Shown: positions 1 to 6,682 of the stretch, one piece after another
How the letters are laid out: the number at the start of each line of letters is the position of its first letter
How positions within the stretch are numbered: the first letter of the stretch is position 1
Assembly: GCA_023391395.1 (NCBI GenBank)
Contig: JAEWBA010000091.1
Coordinates: 1-6,983 of the forward strand
Direction: 5' to 3'
DNA length: 6,983 nt
Source: Pseudomonadota bacterium
GTDB lineage: Bacteria; Pseudomonadota; Gammaproteobacteria; Burkholderiales; Burkholderiaceae_D
Translations under genes and position numbers: made by a program
Notes under the pieces: generated by a model
Seen by the model: only the letters and a program-made list of their open reading frames with translations
Databases searched by the model: none
What the model was told of the DNA's origin: nothing

Positions 1-35
1 ACAATGACAGCTTCTTTCATGCTTTCTTATGAAGG

Positions 36-57
36 AACCGTTTTCCGGTTTTAATTT
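36..57 (+). terminator. Possible rho-independent terminator, plus strand
   Basis: AACCG (36-40) and CGGTT (46-50) form a five-base stem with loop TTTTC, followed by the T-rich run TTAATTT. It would end a transcript entering from the left of the window. The stem is short, so the call is tentative. Confidence 0.35.
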
Positions 58-70
58 CGATTGAACCGCC

Positions 71-91
71 AGTTAAAAGAGCATCGCTCTT
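71..91 (-). terminator. Possible rho-independent terminator, minus strand
   Basis: On the minus strand AAGAGC (91-86), loop GAT and GCTCTT (82-77) form a six-base stem followed by TTAACT. It could end the transcript of the SDR at 477-1370, although it lies about 385 bases after that stop codon. The short T run weakens the case. Confidence 0.3.
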
Positions 92-476
92 GCTCAGCCG
101 GCGGGGCAGAAAATTCCTGTTCTTGCATGGCCACCGGCCACTCCATCCTTGAGAACGATGAGCATGGCGCCGCTGACGGAATTAAAGTTTCAAGCAATGG
201 TGCACAGATATCTATGTGCTCAAAGTACATAAACGAGCGCATTTAGGTGTTGCCATATAACTTCCTGCTTGGCCTCGGTTTTCTCGGGCTCGTCGACCTG
301 CCATGTCGGCACACGCATCGGAGCGACATATGGACGAAATTCGGTGCTGCCTGGATTTTCGCGCCAGCCGGCGAAATGCCGGCCGGAATTGAGCGACTTC
401 CGACCAGGCGAATCGAAAGAGTGCTCGAACGGCGTGCGGGACGAGGCACGGCACAAGGCCGCGTCCTGGCGATCTC

Positions 477-1370
477 TTATTCGGCCGTAGCGACGGCCTT
501 GGCAAGTTCGAGTTTGTATTGGGCCCACCCCGATCCCGGAACAGACTCTCCGCGTCGATCCTTGATTTCATCGAATCTCTTGCAGATCTCTGCCACAGGA
601 TCCTCGGCATCTTCTACATGGATGCCTTGCGTCATGGTGATGTTCGCGCACTCGAAGCTTCCAGCGCCTGCCAGGAGAATGGTGCGCGTCGGCGCGCTTT
701 CTGCAACCAGCGCCACGAGGCCGGGGCTGACGGCCTCGGGTTGAAGTTTCGCCAGCTCTTCCGGAGCGAGCACGCCTTCGGTCATTGCAGTCGCCGCCGT
801 CGGTGCCAGGCAATTCACCCGGATATCGTATTTTTCACCTTCCAGCGCGAGCGTCTGCATCAAGCCCACCACGGCCATCTTCGCCGCACTGTAGTTCGCC
901 TGGCCGAAATTGCCGTACAGGCCGGAAGACGAAGTGGTCATCACGATCCGGCCATACTTTTGCGAACGCATTTGCTCCCAGACGGCCTTGGTGCAATTAA
1001 CTGAGCCCATCACGTGAACGTCCATCACCAGACGGAATTCATCGAGCGTCATCTTCGAAAAACTCTTGTCCCGCAAAATGCCGGCGTTGTTGACCAGGAT
1101 ATCGATGCGCCCCCATTCCTCCATGGCTCGCGCCGCCATCTTCTCCATCTCGGTATAGTCCGTCACATCGCCTCCCGCGCAGATTGCGATGCCGCCCTCA
1201 CTCAGAATCTCATCGGCGACCTTTCTGCCCGGAGATCCTTGGTGAGCCCCTGCGATATCGTTGACCAGCACTCGTGCCCCATATCTCGCAAGGGCCATGG
1301 CATGCGCACGGCCAAGTCCACTGCCCGCTCCGGTAACGATGGCCACACGGCCGTCCAGAATCTTCCTCAT
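477..1370 (-). CDS. SDR-family 3-hydroxyacyl-CoA dehydrogenase (MFE-2/HSD17B4 dehydrogenase-domain type)
   Basis: This 297-residue cytoplasmic enzyme has the full classical SDR set. The cofactor loop TGAGSGLG is at residues 13-20, and Asp38 closes the second beta strand, which favours NAD+ over NADP+. NNAG is at 94-97, Ser147 sits 13 residues before Tyr160, and the catalytic pair is Tyr160 and Lys164 in YSAAK. The segment around 139-164 (YGRIVMTTSSSGLYGNFGQANYSAAK in outline) and the His in VHVMG (119), where most SDRs have Asn, match the dehydrogenase domain of peroxisomal multifunctional enzyme 2, which oxidises (3R)-hydroxyacyl-CoA to 3-ketoacyl-CoA. It is longer than a usual 250-residue SDR, as that family is, but has no fused hydratase or sterol-carrier domain. 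The start is supported by AGGAG seven bases upstream (1378-1382). It stands alone and is divergent from the regulator gene. Family placement is firm; the physiological substrate is inferred. Confidence 0.93.
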   Translation of the reverse strand: MRKILDGRVAIVTGAGSGLGRAHAMALARYGARVLVNDIAGAHQGSPGRKVADEILSEGGIAICAGGDVTDYTEMEKMAARAMEEWGRIDILVNNAGILRDKSFSKMTLDEFRLVMDVHVMGSVNCTKAVWEQMRSQKYGRIVMTTSSSGLYGNFGQANYSAAKMAVVGLMQTLALEGEKYDIRVNCLAPTAATAMTEGVLAPEELAKLQPEAVSPGLVALVAESAPTRTILLAGAGSFECANITMTQGIHVEDAEDPVAEICKRFDEIKDRRGESVPGSGWAQYKLELAKAVATAE

Positions 1371-1603
1371 CCTTGTTCTCCTGATTAAAAATATTGGTGG
1401 CTGCCGGCGCTCATCGGCGCACTTGGCTTATTGGCTGCATAGAAAATATCATTCAATAGTCGACGCGTCGGTTGCAGAAAGTGGTATTGAGTTTTCCGCT
1501 TCAGATTTTTGAGCAAATTTCCCCAGCCCCGAAATCGGCCGCATTGTCTACGATGCAATGGGAATGACTCTACGGAGCCAGACACTGCTACTCAATGTCA
1601 GGA

Positions 1604-1644
1604 CTCGACATCTCAAACTACACTTTTATGTAATTCCTCGACAT
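1604..1644 (+). repeat. 8-bp direct repeat CTCGACAT, 33 bp apart
   Basis: CTCGACAT is at 1604-1611 and again at 1637-1644 in the divergent intergenic region. The 33-bp spacing is close to three helical turns, so both copies would face the same side of the DNA. The first copy is also the right arm of a small dyad, ATGTC at 1595-1599 with GACAT at 1607-1611. It may be a regulator site, but an 8-mer repeat in 400 bp can arise by chance. Confidence 0.3.
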
Positions 1645-1652
1645 GGCACTAC

Positions 1653-1665
1653 GTGCGATTCGCAC
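1653..1665. promoter_or_regulatory. Small dyad GTGCG-ATT-CGCAC, possible operator
   Basis: A perfect 5-3-5 inverted repeat sits in the gap between the divergent SDR and regulator genes, about 40 bp upstream of the predicted regulator promoter. It has no T-tract and so is not a terminator. It could be an operator for either gene; there is no further evidence. Confidence 0.25.
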
Positions 1666-1686
1666 ATATATGAATGTCTTGCAACA

Positions 1687-1718
1687 TGAAGATGTAAATT
1701 TTGAAGTTGACTTAAAAT
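1687..1718 (+). promoter_or_regulatory. Candidate promoter and operator half-site of the GAF/PucR regulator gene
   Basis: A TAAAAT hexamer at 1713-1718 is a one-mismatch -10 element. The -35 position, 16 bases earlier, holds GATGTA, a poor match to TTGACA. It falls inside TGAAGATGTA (1687-1696), and AAGATGTAAATT runs from 1689 to 1700. The same 12-mer and the same layout occur upstream of the acyl-CoA dehydrogenase gene. The weak -35 overlapped by a repeated motif suggests activator control, possibly autoregulation. ACAT-GAAG-ATGT at 1684-1695 adds a small local dyad. The predicted leader to the start codon is about 50 nt. All promoter assignment here is by eye. Confidence 0.4.
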
Positions 1719-1777
1719 GACCCAGCTGCGTCCAGCGCACGACCTGGTTTAGCGTGGAATGATTCAATTGAAAGATC

Positions 1778-3748
1778 ATGATGGAAATCGGCCACACGAC
1801 TGAAAGCATAGCTGCCGAGCTTATTGGCCTATTACATCGAGGCGCTCCTGCAAATGAGTTTGCGGGCCGCCTTGCTTTGGTCGAGGCGCTTCCAATTGGT
1901 GATCCGCATAAGGCCGGCATTGTCGAGCTGGTGCGCATGGCCATGGAAGTTCAGAACCGGCTCGAGCTGCAGCAACAGGGCGAACAGGGCATGCTGGCGG
2001 TGGTCGAATCCGCCAAAGATCTCACCAGTCGTTTGGATCTGACCGAATTGCTGCGCGCGATTGCGACGCGTGCCCGTAACTTGCTGGGGTCGCAAGTCAC
2101 CTGGCTATCGGAGTACGATGCTGACCGCGACGAATTCCGAGTATCGGTTACTGACGGCGCGATATCGGAAAGCACGACGAAGATGACTGCTGGGCGGCAG
2201 CAGGGAGTTGCGGGTGTCGTCATGTCTACGCGCCTGCCCTTTTCGACTTCAGACTACCTCCAAGACAATCGGTTTTCTCACGACCCGGAACTCGACAATA
2301 CGTTTCGCGACGAAGGCATCTCGTCACTGGTTGGAGTGCCCCTGCTCTGTGATGGAAACGTCCTGGGTCTGTTATTCGTGGCAGACCGCTATCACCGGAC
2401 ACACACCGCGCTGAACATTGCCATTCTCTCCACGCTTGCAACGCACGCTGCCGTCGCAATCAATAATGCAAAGGCCTTCGAGCAGGTCAAAATCGCCCTT
2501 CAAAAAGCCGACCTTGCCCACGCGGAACTGGAACATCATGCACGTTGCGTTCAAGGCGCAGCCGAGGCTCACGAACAACTCACTTCCTTGCTGGCAAAGG
2601 GAGCGTCGCTTGGCGCCCTGTGCCAAGCCGTTGCGCTGCTGCTCGAAGGCGATGTGCTGGTTGTAGATGAAGCTTCTCAAGTCATCTGCCGGGCGACGGC
2701 ACCCGGCTATGTGGGAAGAGAGGCAGATGCGTACGCACCGCACACGACACACAGCGCTGCCATTACACAGGCTTTGCGGGAAAGCAGGCTGAGAGGACGG
2801 TCGGTGATTGCCTACGCAGCAGGCGGCGAAATATGCAGAGTCACTGCCGTCATCGGAGGCAACGACGTATTGGGGGCCGTACTAGTATTCCGGCATGAGG
2901 ACCTCAGTGACATATCGGTACGCACCTTGGAAAGAAGTTCCAGCATCATAGGCGTAGTCTTGCTCTCCCAGGAACGCATCGAAGCCAGTAAGAGCCGTGA
3001 TGTGTCGACCTTGTTGCGAGCTCTCATTTTCCCTCGGCAGGAAGACCCGGCATTGATATTGGAAAGAGCAGAGCGTTTCGGGCTTGATCTGTCCCAGCCG
3101 ATTTCCTTGATGCTCATCGAAATGAATCAACCGAAGCCGGAATTTGTGGCGCGGCGCTTGCGAACCCGGACTTCGTTTTCCAAGATTATCTTGGACGAAG
3201 TGGATGGTGTCCTGGTCATCGTTTGCGGAACCACTAAGGCGCAGGATGTGTTGAAAGAGTTCACATCTACCGCCAGGAATGAATTTAGCCCGGATTACCG
3301 CGGTGTCTTATCCAGACCGATTCAGACCTCCGCAGAAATTCCCTCTCTGTATGCCACGCTGAGGCGGTCTCTCTCCGTCCTTGATCGGATCGGAGCGCAG
3401 GGGCAGATCTTCGATCAAAACGAAATGGCTCTGTATGCGGTCTTATTCGAAACCCACGATCAGACAAGTCTGAGAGCATTTTTAGACTCCAGCATCGGAC
3501 CGCTGATCGCCTACGACCAGAAGCGCAGTTCGGAACTCACACACACCTTACTAAGCTATTTCGATAATAACCAGAATGCAAAGTCCACCGCCGCTCGGCT
3601 CGGCATCCATGTAAACACATTGCGGCAGAGGCTGGCGAATATTGAAGAGATGTTGGGTTTTTGGGGCAGCCCAAGTCGTGCGTTGGAAATTCATGTCGCG
3701 CTTCGCCTCTGGAGCTTGAGCGGGCCTAGGGAACAGAAGCAAGCCTGA
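1778..3748 (+). CDS. GAF-domain, PucR/CdaR-type transcriptional regulator
   Basis: This 656-residue protein is a one-component ligand-responsive transcription factor. Residues 1-85 are mostly helical. A GAF domain spans roughly 87-233, with the typical late strands VGVPLLCDGNVLGLLFVADR at 185-204. A charged helix at about 231-275 looks like a coiled-coil linker. Residues 276-400 form a second alpha/beta module that may be a divergent GAF. About 407-545 resembles the degenerate GGDEF-like region of CdaR/PucR proteins. The C-terminus carries the PucR helix-turn-helix: LLSYFDNNQNAKSTAARLGI, then HVNTLRQRLANIEEMLG, at about 591-627. There is no AAA+ module, so sigma-54 dependence is not expected. 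Two ATGs lie in tandem at 1778 and 1781, with only a poor GAAAG upstream, so the exact start is uncertain. The gene is divergent from the 3-hydroxyacyl-CoA dehydrogenase gene, and a shared promoter motif links it to the distal operon. Family assignment is strong; the ligand is unknown. Confidence 0.93.
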   Translation: MMEIGHTTESIAAELIGLLHRGAPANEFAGRLALVEALPIGDPHKAGIVELVRMAMEVQNRLELQQQGEQGMLAVVESAKDLTSRLDLTELLRAIATRARNLLGSQVTWLSEYDADRDEFRVSVTDGAISESTTKMTAGRQQGVAGVVMSTRLPFSTSDYLQDNRFSHDPELDNTFRDEGISSLVGVPLLCDGNVLGLLFVADRYHRTHTALNIAILSTLATHAAVAINNAKAFEQVKIALQKADLAHAELEHHARCVQGAAEAHEQLTSLLAKGASLGALCQAVALLLEGDVLVVDEASQVICRATAPGYVGREADAYAPHTTHSAAITQALRESRLRGRSVIAYAAGGEICRVTAVIGGNDVLGAVLVFRHEDLSDISVRTLERSSSIIGVVLLSQERIEASKSRDVSTLLRALIFPRQEDPALILERAERFGLDLSQPISLMLIEMNQPKPEFVARRLRTRTSFSKIILDEVDGVLVIVCGTTKAQDVLKEFTSTARNEFSPDYRGVLSRPIQTSAEIPSLYATLRRSLSVLDRIGAQGQIFDQNEMALYAVLFETHDQTSLRAFLDSSIGPLIAYDQKRSSELTHTLLSYFDNNQNAKSTAARLGIHVNTLRQRLANIEEMLGFWGSPSRALEIHVALRLWSLSGPREQKQA

Positions 3749-3932
3749 GCGGAGATGGGGCCTGTAACCGGCATCAGTCAGACCACATGGAATTCGGTAT
3801 GCGGGCCAGAGCCGGCTCTATCCACGCGCCGGGTCAGCCGGGCCGGACCGGCGGCGGCCGCAGAGCGAGGATTACGGAGAGCAAGGCACTGACCTGCTGC
3901 CTGATATCGAGCGCCGCGAGGGGCAGAGTTTG
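3749..3932. other. Convergent gap between regulator and GNAT genes
   Basis: This GC-rich stretch contains the perfect 12-bp palindrome AGAGCCGGCTCT (3808-3819). It also has a hairpin with arms CGCCGGGTC (3827-3835) and GACCGGCG (3846-3853), which pair over eight bases with one bulged G. Neither is followed by a T-tract on either strand, so a classical terminator is not supported, though the hairpin could contribute to transcription ending. No gene is recognised. Confidence 0.45.
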
Positions 3933-4397
3933 TCACTCCGGCCTATGCCAGACCATGCCGAGCTCTGACGCACCGGTTTCCGCATGCACGCCTTCGCTCG
4001 AAGTCCGGAAGCCGGCGGCATAGTAGAAGGCGACTGCGCGGGTATTTTCCTTGAATACCTGGAGCGACAAAGTCGCTCTCAATTCCTTCGCCAAATCCAG
4101 CAGCTGCGTGCCGAAGCCTCGCCCCTGGTAACACGGATGCACAAATAGGGCCGCAAGCTGGTGCTCAACCAGTGAAATGAAGGCGGCAATTTCTTCGTCC
4201 ACCAGAAGAACATGCGTTTCCGAAGACGGTAGATAGGTATGCCGCATGTCGAAAGCGCGATCTGACCAGAAGTAAGGAGGGACAAATCCATGTGCGCCAA
4301 AGGATGCCTCCAACCAGAGGGCAACCACAGTGTCATAGTCCTGCTCGCACGCCGGACGAATGCAGATGCTTTCCTCGGCATTACTCGTTATCACCAT
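3933..4397 (-). CDS. GNAT-family N-acetyltransferase (YjaB-like)
   Basis: This 154-residue protein is the usual length for a single-domain GCN5-related N-acetyltransferase, which transfers acetyl from acetyl-CoA to an amine. It opens with the beta-1 segment ICIRPACEQDYDTVVALWLEA (about residues 11-31). Motif A is at about 104-118, LFVHPCYQGRGFGTQLL, where QGRGFG is the pyrophosphate-binding Q/RxxGxG/A loop. Motif B follows with NTRAVAFYYAAGF, where the Tyr residues are typical of the general acid position. The spacing and the HQLAALFVHP stretch resemble E. coli YjaB. The acceptor substrate cannot be read from sequence. The start at 4397 has only a distant AGAGG (4408-4412, ten bases away), so initiation may be weak. 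About 315 bp of gene-free DNA and a likely terminator separate it from the upstream operon, so it is probably transcribed alone. Nothing visible ties it to acyl-CoA metabolism. Confidence 0.9.
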   Translation of the reverse strand: MVITSNAEESICIRPACEQDYDTVVALWLEASFGAHGFVPPYFWSDRAFDMRHTYLPSSETHVLLVDEEIAAFISLVEHQLAALFVHPCYQGRGFGTQLLDLAKELRATLSLQVFKENTRAVAFYYAAGFRTSSEGVHAETGASELGMVWHRPE

Positions 4398-4682
4398 TCT
4401 TTAATGACCTCTGCTTTTCGCCTGCGTAAAGCCGACAGACTTTCTATTATCGTCCGGTAAAAGCACGCGATCCTTGCAGTCCCGCTTCTCCCTTGACCGC
4501 AGCCGTTGCCCCTCCGCCCGGGCAGGCTTCCTGGGTATACGGTTTGCTACTGTCCCAGAGACCGCTGAGCAGCAGGCCGCTCGTAGCCTGGCCATGCACT
4601 CGCGCCCGACGGACTGCATGATTGATAACGAGCGCCACCGCAGGCCGCGCCAGGCGCAACCATTCACGGCTACGAGCGGAAA
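4398..4682. other. Gap without a recognised gene between GNAT and the operon end
   Basis: Open frames exist on both strands, but their products are rich in Arg, Cys and Ser, have no recognisable motif and lack convincing ribosome-binding sites. The stretch probably carries the GNAT promoter. A GATAAT hexamer occurs on the minus strand near 4445-4450, but it has no matching -35 element. Confidence 0.45.
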
Positions 4683-4698
4683 GGCGGGCACTCCCGCC
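4678..4698 (-). terminator. Likely terminator of the acyl-CoA dehydrogenase/SDR operon
   Basis: On the minus strand GGCGGG (4698-4693), loop AGTG and CCCGCC (4688-4683) form a strong six-base GC stem followed by TTTCC. The hairpin begins 15 bases after the TGA of the second operon gene. The T run is only three, so termination may be partial or assisted, but the position is right. Confidence 0.5.
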
Positions 4699-4713
4699 CT
4701 CCTGGATGACTGT

Positions 4714-5490
4714 TCAAAGAGAGCTGACCAAGTGTGCACCATCCACCGCCACCACAGCCCCTGACATGGCGGCGCCGGCGTCCGAGGCAAGCAACAGGAG
4801 CGGTCCATCGAGGTCCGACATTTCTCCGAATCGACGTGTCGGGATTCTTGCGCGCAGCTTCATCCCCTGTTCACTTTCGAGGAAGTCGCGGTTGAGGTCG
4901 GTGGCAACATATCCCGGCAGCAGTGCATTGCAACGTATCCTATGGCGGGCCAGTTCGAGTGCCAGGGCTTTCGTCATCTGAATCACGCCTGCCTTTGAAA
5001 TCGCATAGGGAGCGACGCCGCCGGCTACCCGTTCCCCGAGAATGGAAGCGATGTTGACGATGCTCCCGCCCTTTTCTGCTGCGACCATGCGGCGCGCCGC
5101 CTCCGTCGCAACCAGCCAAGCGCCCCGGAGGTTGGTATCTAACACATGGTCATAGTCCTCGATCGTTTGATGCAATGCTCCCTTGGTGACGGTGACTCCG
5201 GCATTATTGACCAAAACGTCGGGGGCGCCCCAGTCCGAGATCTCGTCGAAACAAGCCGCAACGCTCGCGGGGTCCGTCACGTCGAGGGCGGCGGCCCGGG
5301 CATTGCCTCCGGCAGCGGTGATTTCCCTTACCAGTGAATGAAGCTTCTCGATGCGACGCGCGGCCACCACCACGCGCGCGCCCGCTGCCGCTACCACCCG
5401 CGCCAAATGGTCGCCCAGCCCACTGGAAGCCCCGGTCACCAGAACCAGTCGTCCGTCGAGGCTGAACCTGTCGAATACGGCCGGGCTCAT
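4714..5490 (-). CDS. SDR-family oxidoreductase (FabG-like), second gene of operon
   Basis: This 258-residue classical short-chain dehydrogenase/reductase carries TGASSGLG at 19-26, DV at 70-71, NNAG at 95-98, and Asn120 in NLRG. Ser149 lies 13 residues before the Tyr162/Lys166 pair in YAISK, and PG is at 192-193. The Arg pair at 45-46 after the second beta strand (VVVAARR) suggests NADP(H) preference, unlike the NAD-type SDR at 477-1370. The start at 5490 is chosen because its ATG overlaps the TGA of the acyl-CoA dehydrogenase gene as ATGA (5487-5490), with GAGG seven bases upstream. A longer in-frame start at 5547 would overlap the upstream gene by some 60 bases and adds an unrelated leader. 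Tight coupling implies that it acts on a product or precursor of the dehydrogenase step, probably a hydroxy- or oxo-acyl-CoA. Many SDRs of this type act on other alcohols or ketones, so the substrate is open. Confidence 0.93.
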   Translation of the reverse strand: MSPAVFDRFSLDGRLVLVTGASSGLGDHLARVVAAAGARVVVAARRIEKLHSLVREITAAGGNARAAALDVTDPASVAACFDEISDWGAPDVLVNNAGVTVTKGALHQTIEDYDHVLDTNLRGAWLVATEAARRMVAAEKGGSIVNIASILGERVAGGVAPYAISKAGVIQMTKALALELARHRIRCNALLPGYVATDLNRDFLESEQGMKLRARIPTRRFGEMSDLDGPLLLLASDAGAAMSGAVVAVDGAHLVSSL

Positions 5491-6671
5491 GCTGCCACCT
5501 CGCCAGGTCTTGCGGCTGCACGAACGATTTTCTTGGCCATGCTCCATCGGTGAACCTCATTTGGTCCGTCATATATGCGGAAGCCCCGCATGTCGGCAAA
5601 TATACGCATTACCGGTTGCTCGCCGGTGACGCCCTGCCCGCCCAGGATCTGCACGCAACGATCGACCACGCGCCACTCGGCCTCGGAACAAACCACTTTG
5701 GCGCGACTCGACTCGAAGCTGCATTTCTGCCCCTGATCAAGCAGCCAGGCGGTGTGCAGTATATGCAGTCGCGCTGTTTGCAAATCCATGTCATTGTCCG
5801 CCAGCATGAACCCCACACCCTCATGCTCCGCCAGGCTCTTTCCAAATGCGCGCCGTCTGCCGGCGTATTCGACTGCGATGTCGTGCGCCCGACGTGCCTG
5901 CCCGAGCCATCGCATGCAATGGGTCAATCGGGCCGGCGCCAGCCTCAGCTGCGCATATCGAAATCCCTGGCCGACTTCGCCAAGGACCTGGTGTGCGGGC
6001 ACGCGAAGATTGTCGAAGCGCAGTACGCAATGTCCGCCGACAAAACAGCGGTCCATCGCATCCATGCTGCGCTCAAGCACGATGCCAGGACGGTCCATGT
6101 CGCTGAGGAACATGGTCGCTGAACCGTCCTCCATGCGCGCCATGATGATGACGTAATGGGCGCCGGCGGCACCGGTAATGAACCACTTCCGGCCATTGAT
6201 CACATAGTCGTCGCCGTCGCGCACGGCCGTGGTTTTCAGCATGCCGGGATCGGACCCGGCGCCGTCTTCCGGCTCGGTCATCGCGAAGCACGACCGGATG
6301 CGCCCCTGTACTTGAGGACGCAACCAACGCTCTTTCTGCTCCGCTGTCGCGACTGCCTCCATCAGATGAATGTTGCCCTCATCCGGAGCGTGGATGTTCA
6401 TTGCCGTTGGCCCCAGGAAGGAGTAACCAGCCTCTTCGAAAACGACCGCTTTCTCGACATGAGACAAGCCAAGACCGCCCATCTCCTTGGAAGCGTGGGG
6501 AGTGAGGAGGCCGGCTTGCCGTGCGCGGTCAACCAGCTCATTGCGCAATTCCTCGGAGGGACCATGTTCGTCTTGGCGGGTGTCCGCTTCCAGAGGAATC
6601 ACTTGTTCGGCGATGAAACGGCGCGTTCGGTCACGCAGCTCGACTAGTTCCGGGCTTAAGACGAAGTTCAT
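5487..6671 (-). CDS. Acyl-CoA dehydrogenase, ACAD10/11-like, first gene of operon
   Basis: This 394-residue FAD-dependent acyl-CoA dehydrogenase would oxidise an acyl-CoA to the 2,3-enoyl-CoA and pass electrons to ETF. The helical N-terminal domain runs to about residue 125. The FAD/substrate signature CFAMTEPEDGAGSDP is at 128-142, the beta domain runs to about 235, and the C-terminal helical domain contains FGKSLAEHEGVGFMLADN (276-293) and the FAD-binding LGGQGVTG (343-350). The position of the catalytic Glu of medium-chain enzymes is held by Asp368 in YDGPNEVHR. Together with LTHCMR at 249-254, this recalls the ACAD10/ACAD11 group. The start at 6671 is preferred because AAGGA lies five bases upstream (6677-6681) and the protein then begins with a normal ACAD N-terminus. 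An in-frame ATG at 6728 adds 19 unrelated residues and lies upstream of the predicted promoter start site. Family is certain; chain specificity and the ACAD10/11 affinity are inferences. Confidence 0.95.
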   Translation of the reverse strand: MNFVLSPELVELRDRTRRFIAEQVIPLEADTRQDEHGPSEELRNELVDRARQAGLLTPHASKEMGGLGLSHVEKAVVFEEAGYSFLGPTAMNIHAPDEGNIHLMEAVATAEQKERWLRPQVQGRIRSCFAMTEPEDGAGSDPGMLKTTAVRDGDDYVINGRKWFITGAAGAHYVIIMARMEDGSATMFLSDMDRPGIVLERSMDAMDRCFVGGHCVLRFDNLRVPAHQVLGEVGQGFRYAQLRLAPARLTHCMRWLGQARRAHDIAVEYAGRRRAFGKSLAEHEGVGFMLADNDMDLQTARLHILHTAWLLDQGQKCSFESSRAKVVCSEAEWRVVDRCVQILGGQGVTGEQPVMRIFADMRGFRIYDGPNEVHRWSMAKKIVRAAARPGEVAA

Positions 6672-6682
6672 ATTAATCCTTG

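Larger units (their letters stand above)
1..476. other. Region without a recognised gene at the left end
   Basis: Apart from the two small hairpins near 36-91, and a GCCGGC-GAAAT-GCCGGC hairpin at 367-383 without a T-tract, nothing is identified. The minus-strand frame ending at 220 stays open from within the SDR gene. It encodes a coding-like stretch, including WRENPGSTEFRPYVAPMRVP, with no clear start or ribosome-binding site. It may be the decayed end of an old gene or just an open frame. I do not recognise it. Confidence 0.5.
1371..1777. other. Divergent intergenic regulatory region (407 bp)
   Basis: No gene is recognised here. The stretch is visibly AT-richer than its flanks and holds the ribosome-binding site of the SDR gene (1378-1382), a 10-bp palindrome CGACGCGTCG at 1461-1470, the CTCGACAT direct repeat, the GTGCG/CGCAC dyad, the palindrome CATATATG at 1665-1672 and the regulator promoter. 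I found no convincing sigma-70 promoter for the SDR. A short out-of-frame reading frame of 14 codons plus stop (1759-1803) overlaps the regulator start. Confidence 0.6.

Noticed and set aside
1424..1439. TGGCTTATTGGCTGCA resembles a sigma-54 promoter (GG and GC at the right spacing).
   Set aside because: It faces the regulator gene from more than 330 bases away, differs from consensus at four positions, and the regulator lacks the AAA+ module needed for sigma-54 activation.
3787..4023. Plus-strand reading frame of 78 codons over the end of the GNAT gene.
   Set aside because: It is Arg/Ser/Cys-rich with no motif and runs antisense through a clear acetyltransferase C-terminus.
4401..4808. Minus-strand 135-codon frame between GNAT and SDR genes.
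   Set aside because: It runs into the SDR gene in another frame, has an aberrant Trp/Arg/Cys-rich composition and shows no family features.
5488..5547. Longer start for the FabG-like SDR at 5547.
   Set aside because: It would overlap the acyl-CoA dehydrogenase gene by 60 bases and add a leader unlike any SDR; the ATGA overlap start at 5490 has a good ribosome-binding site.
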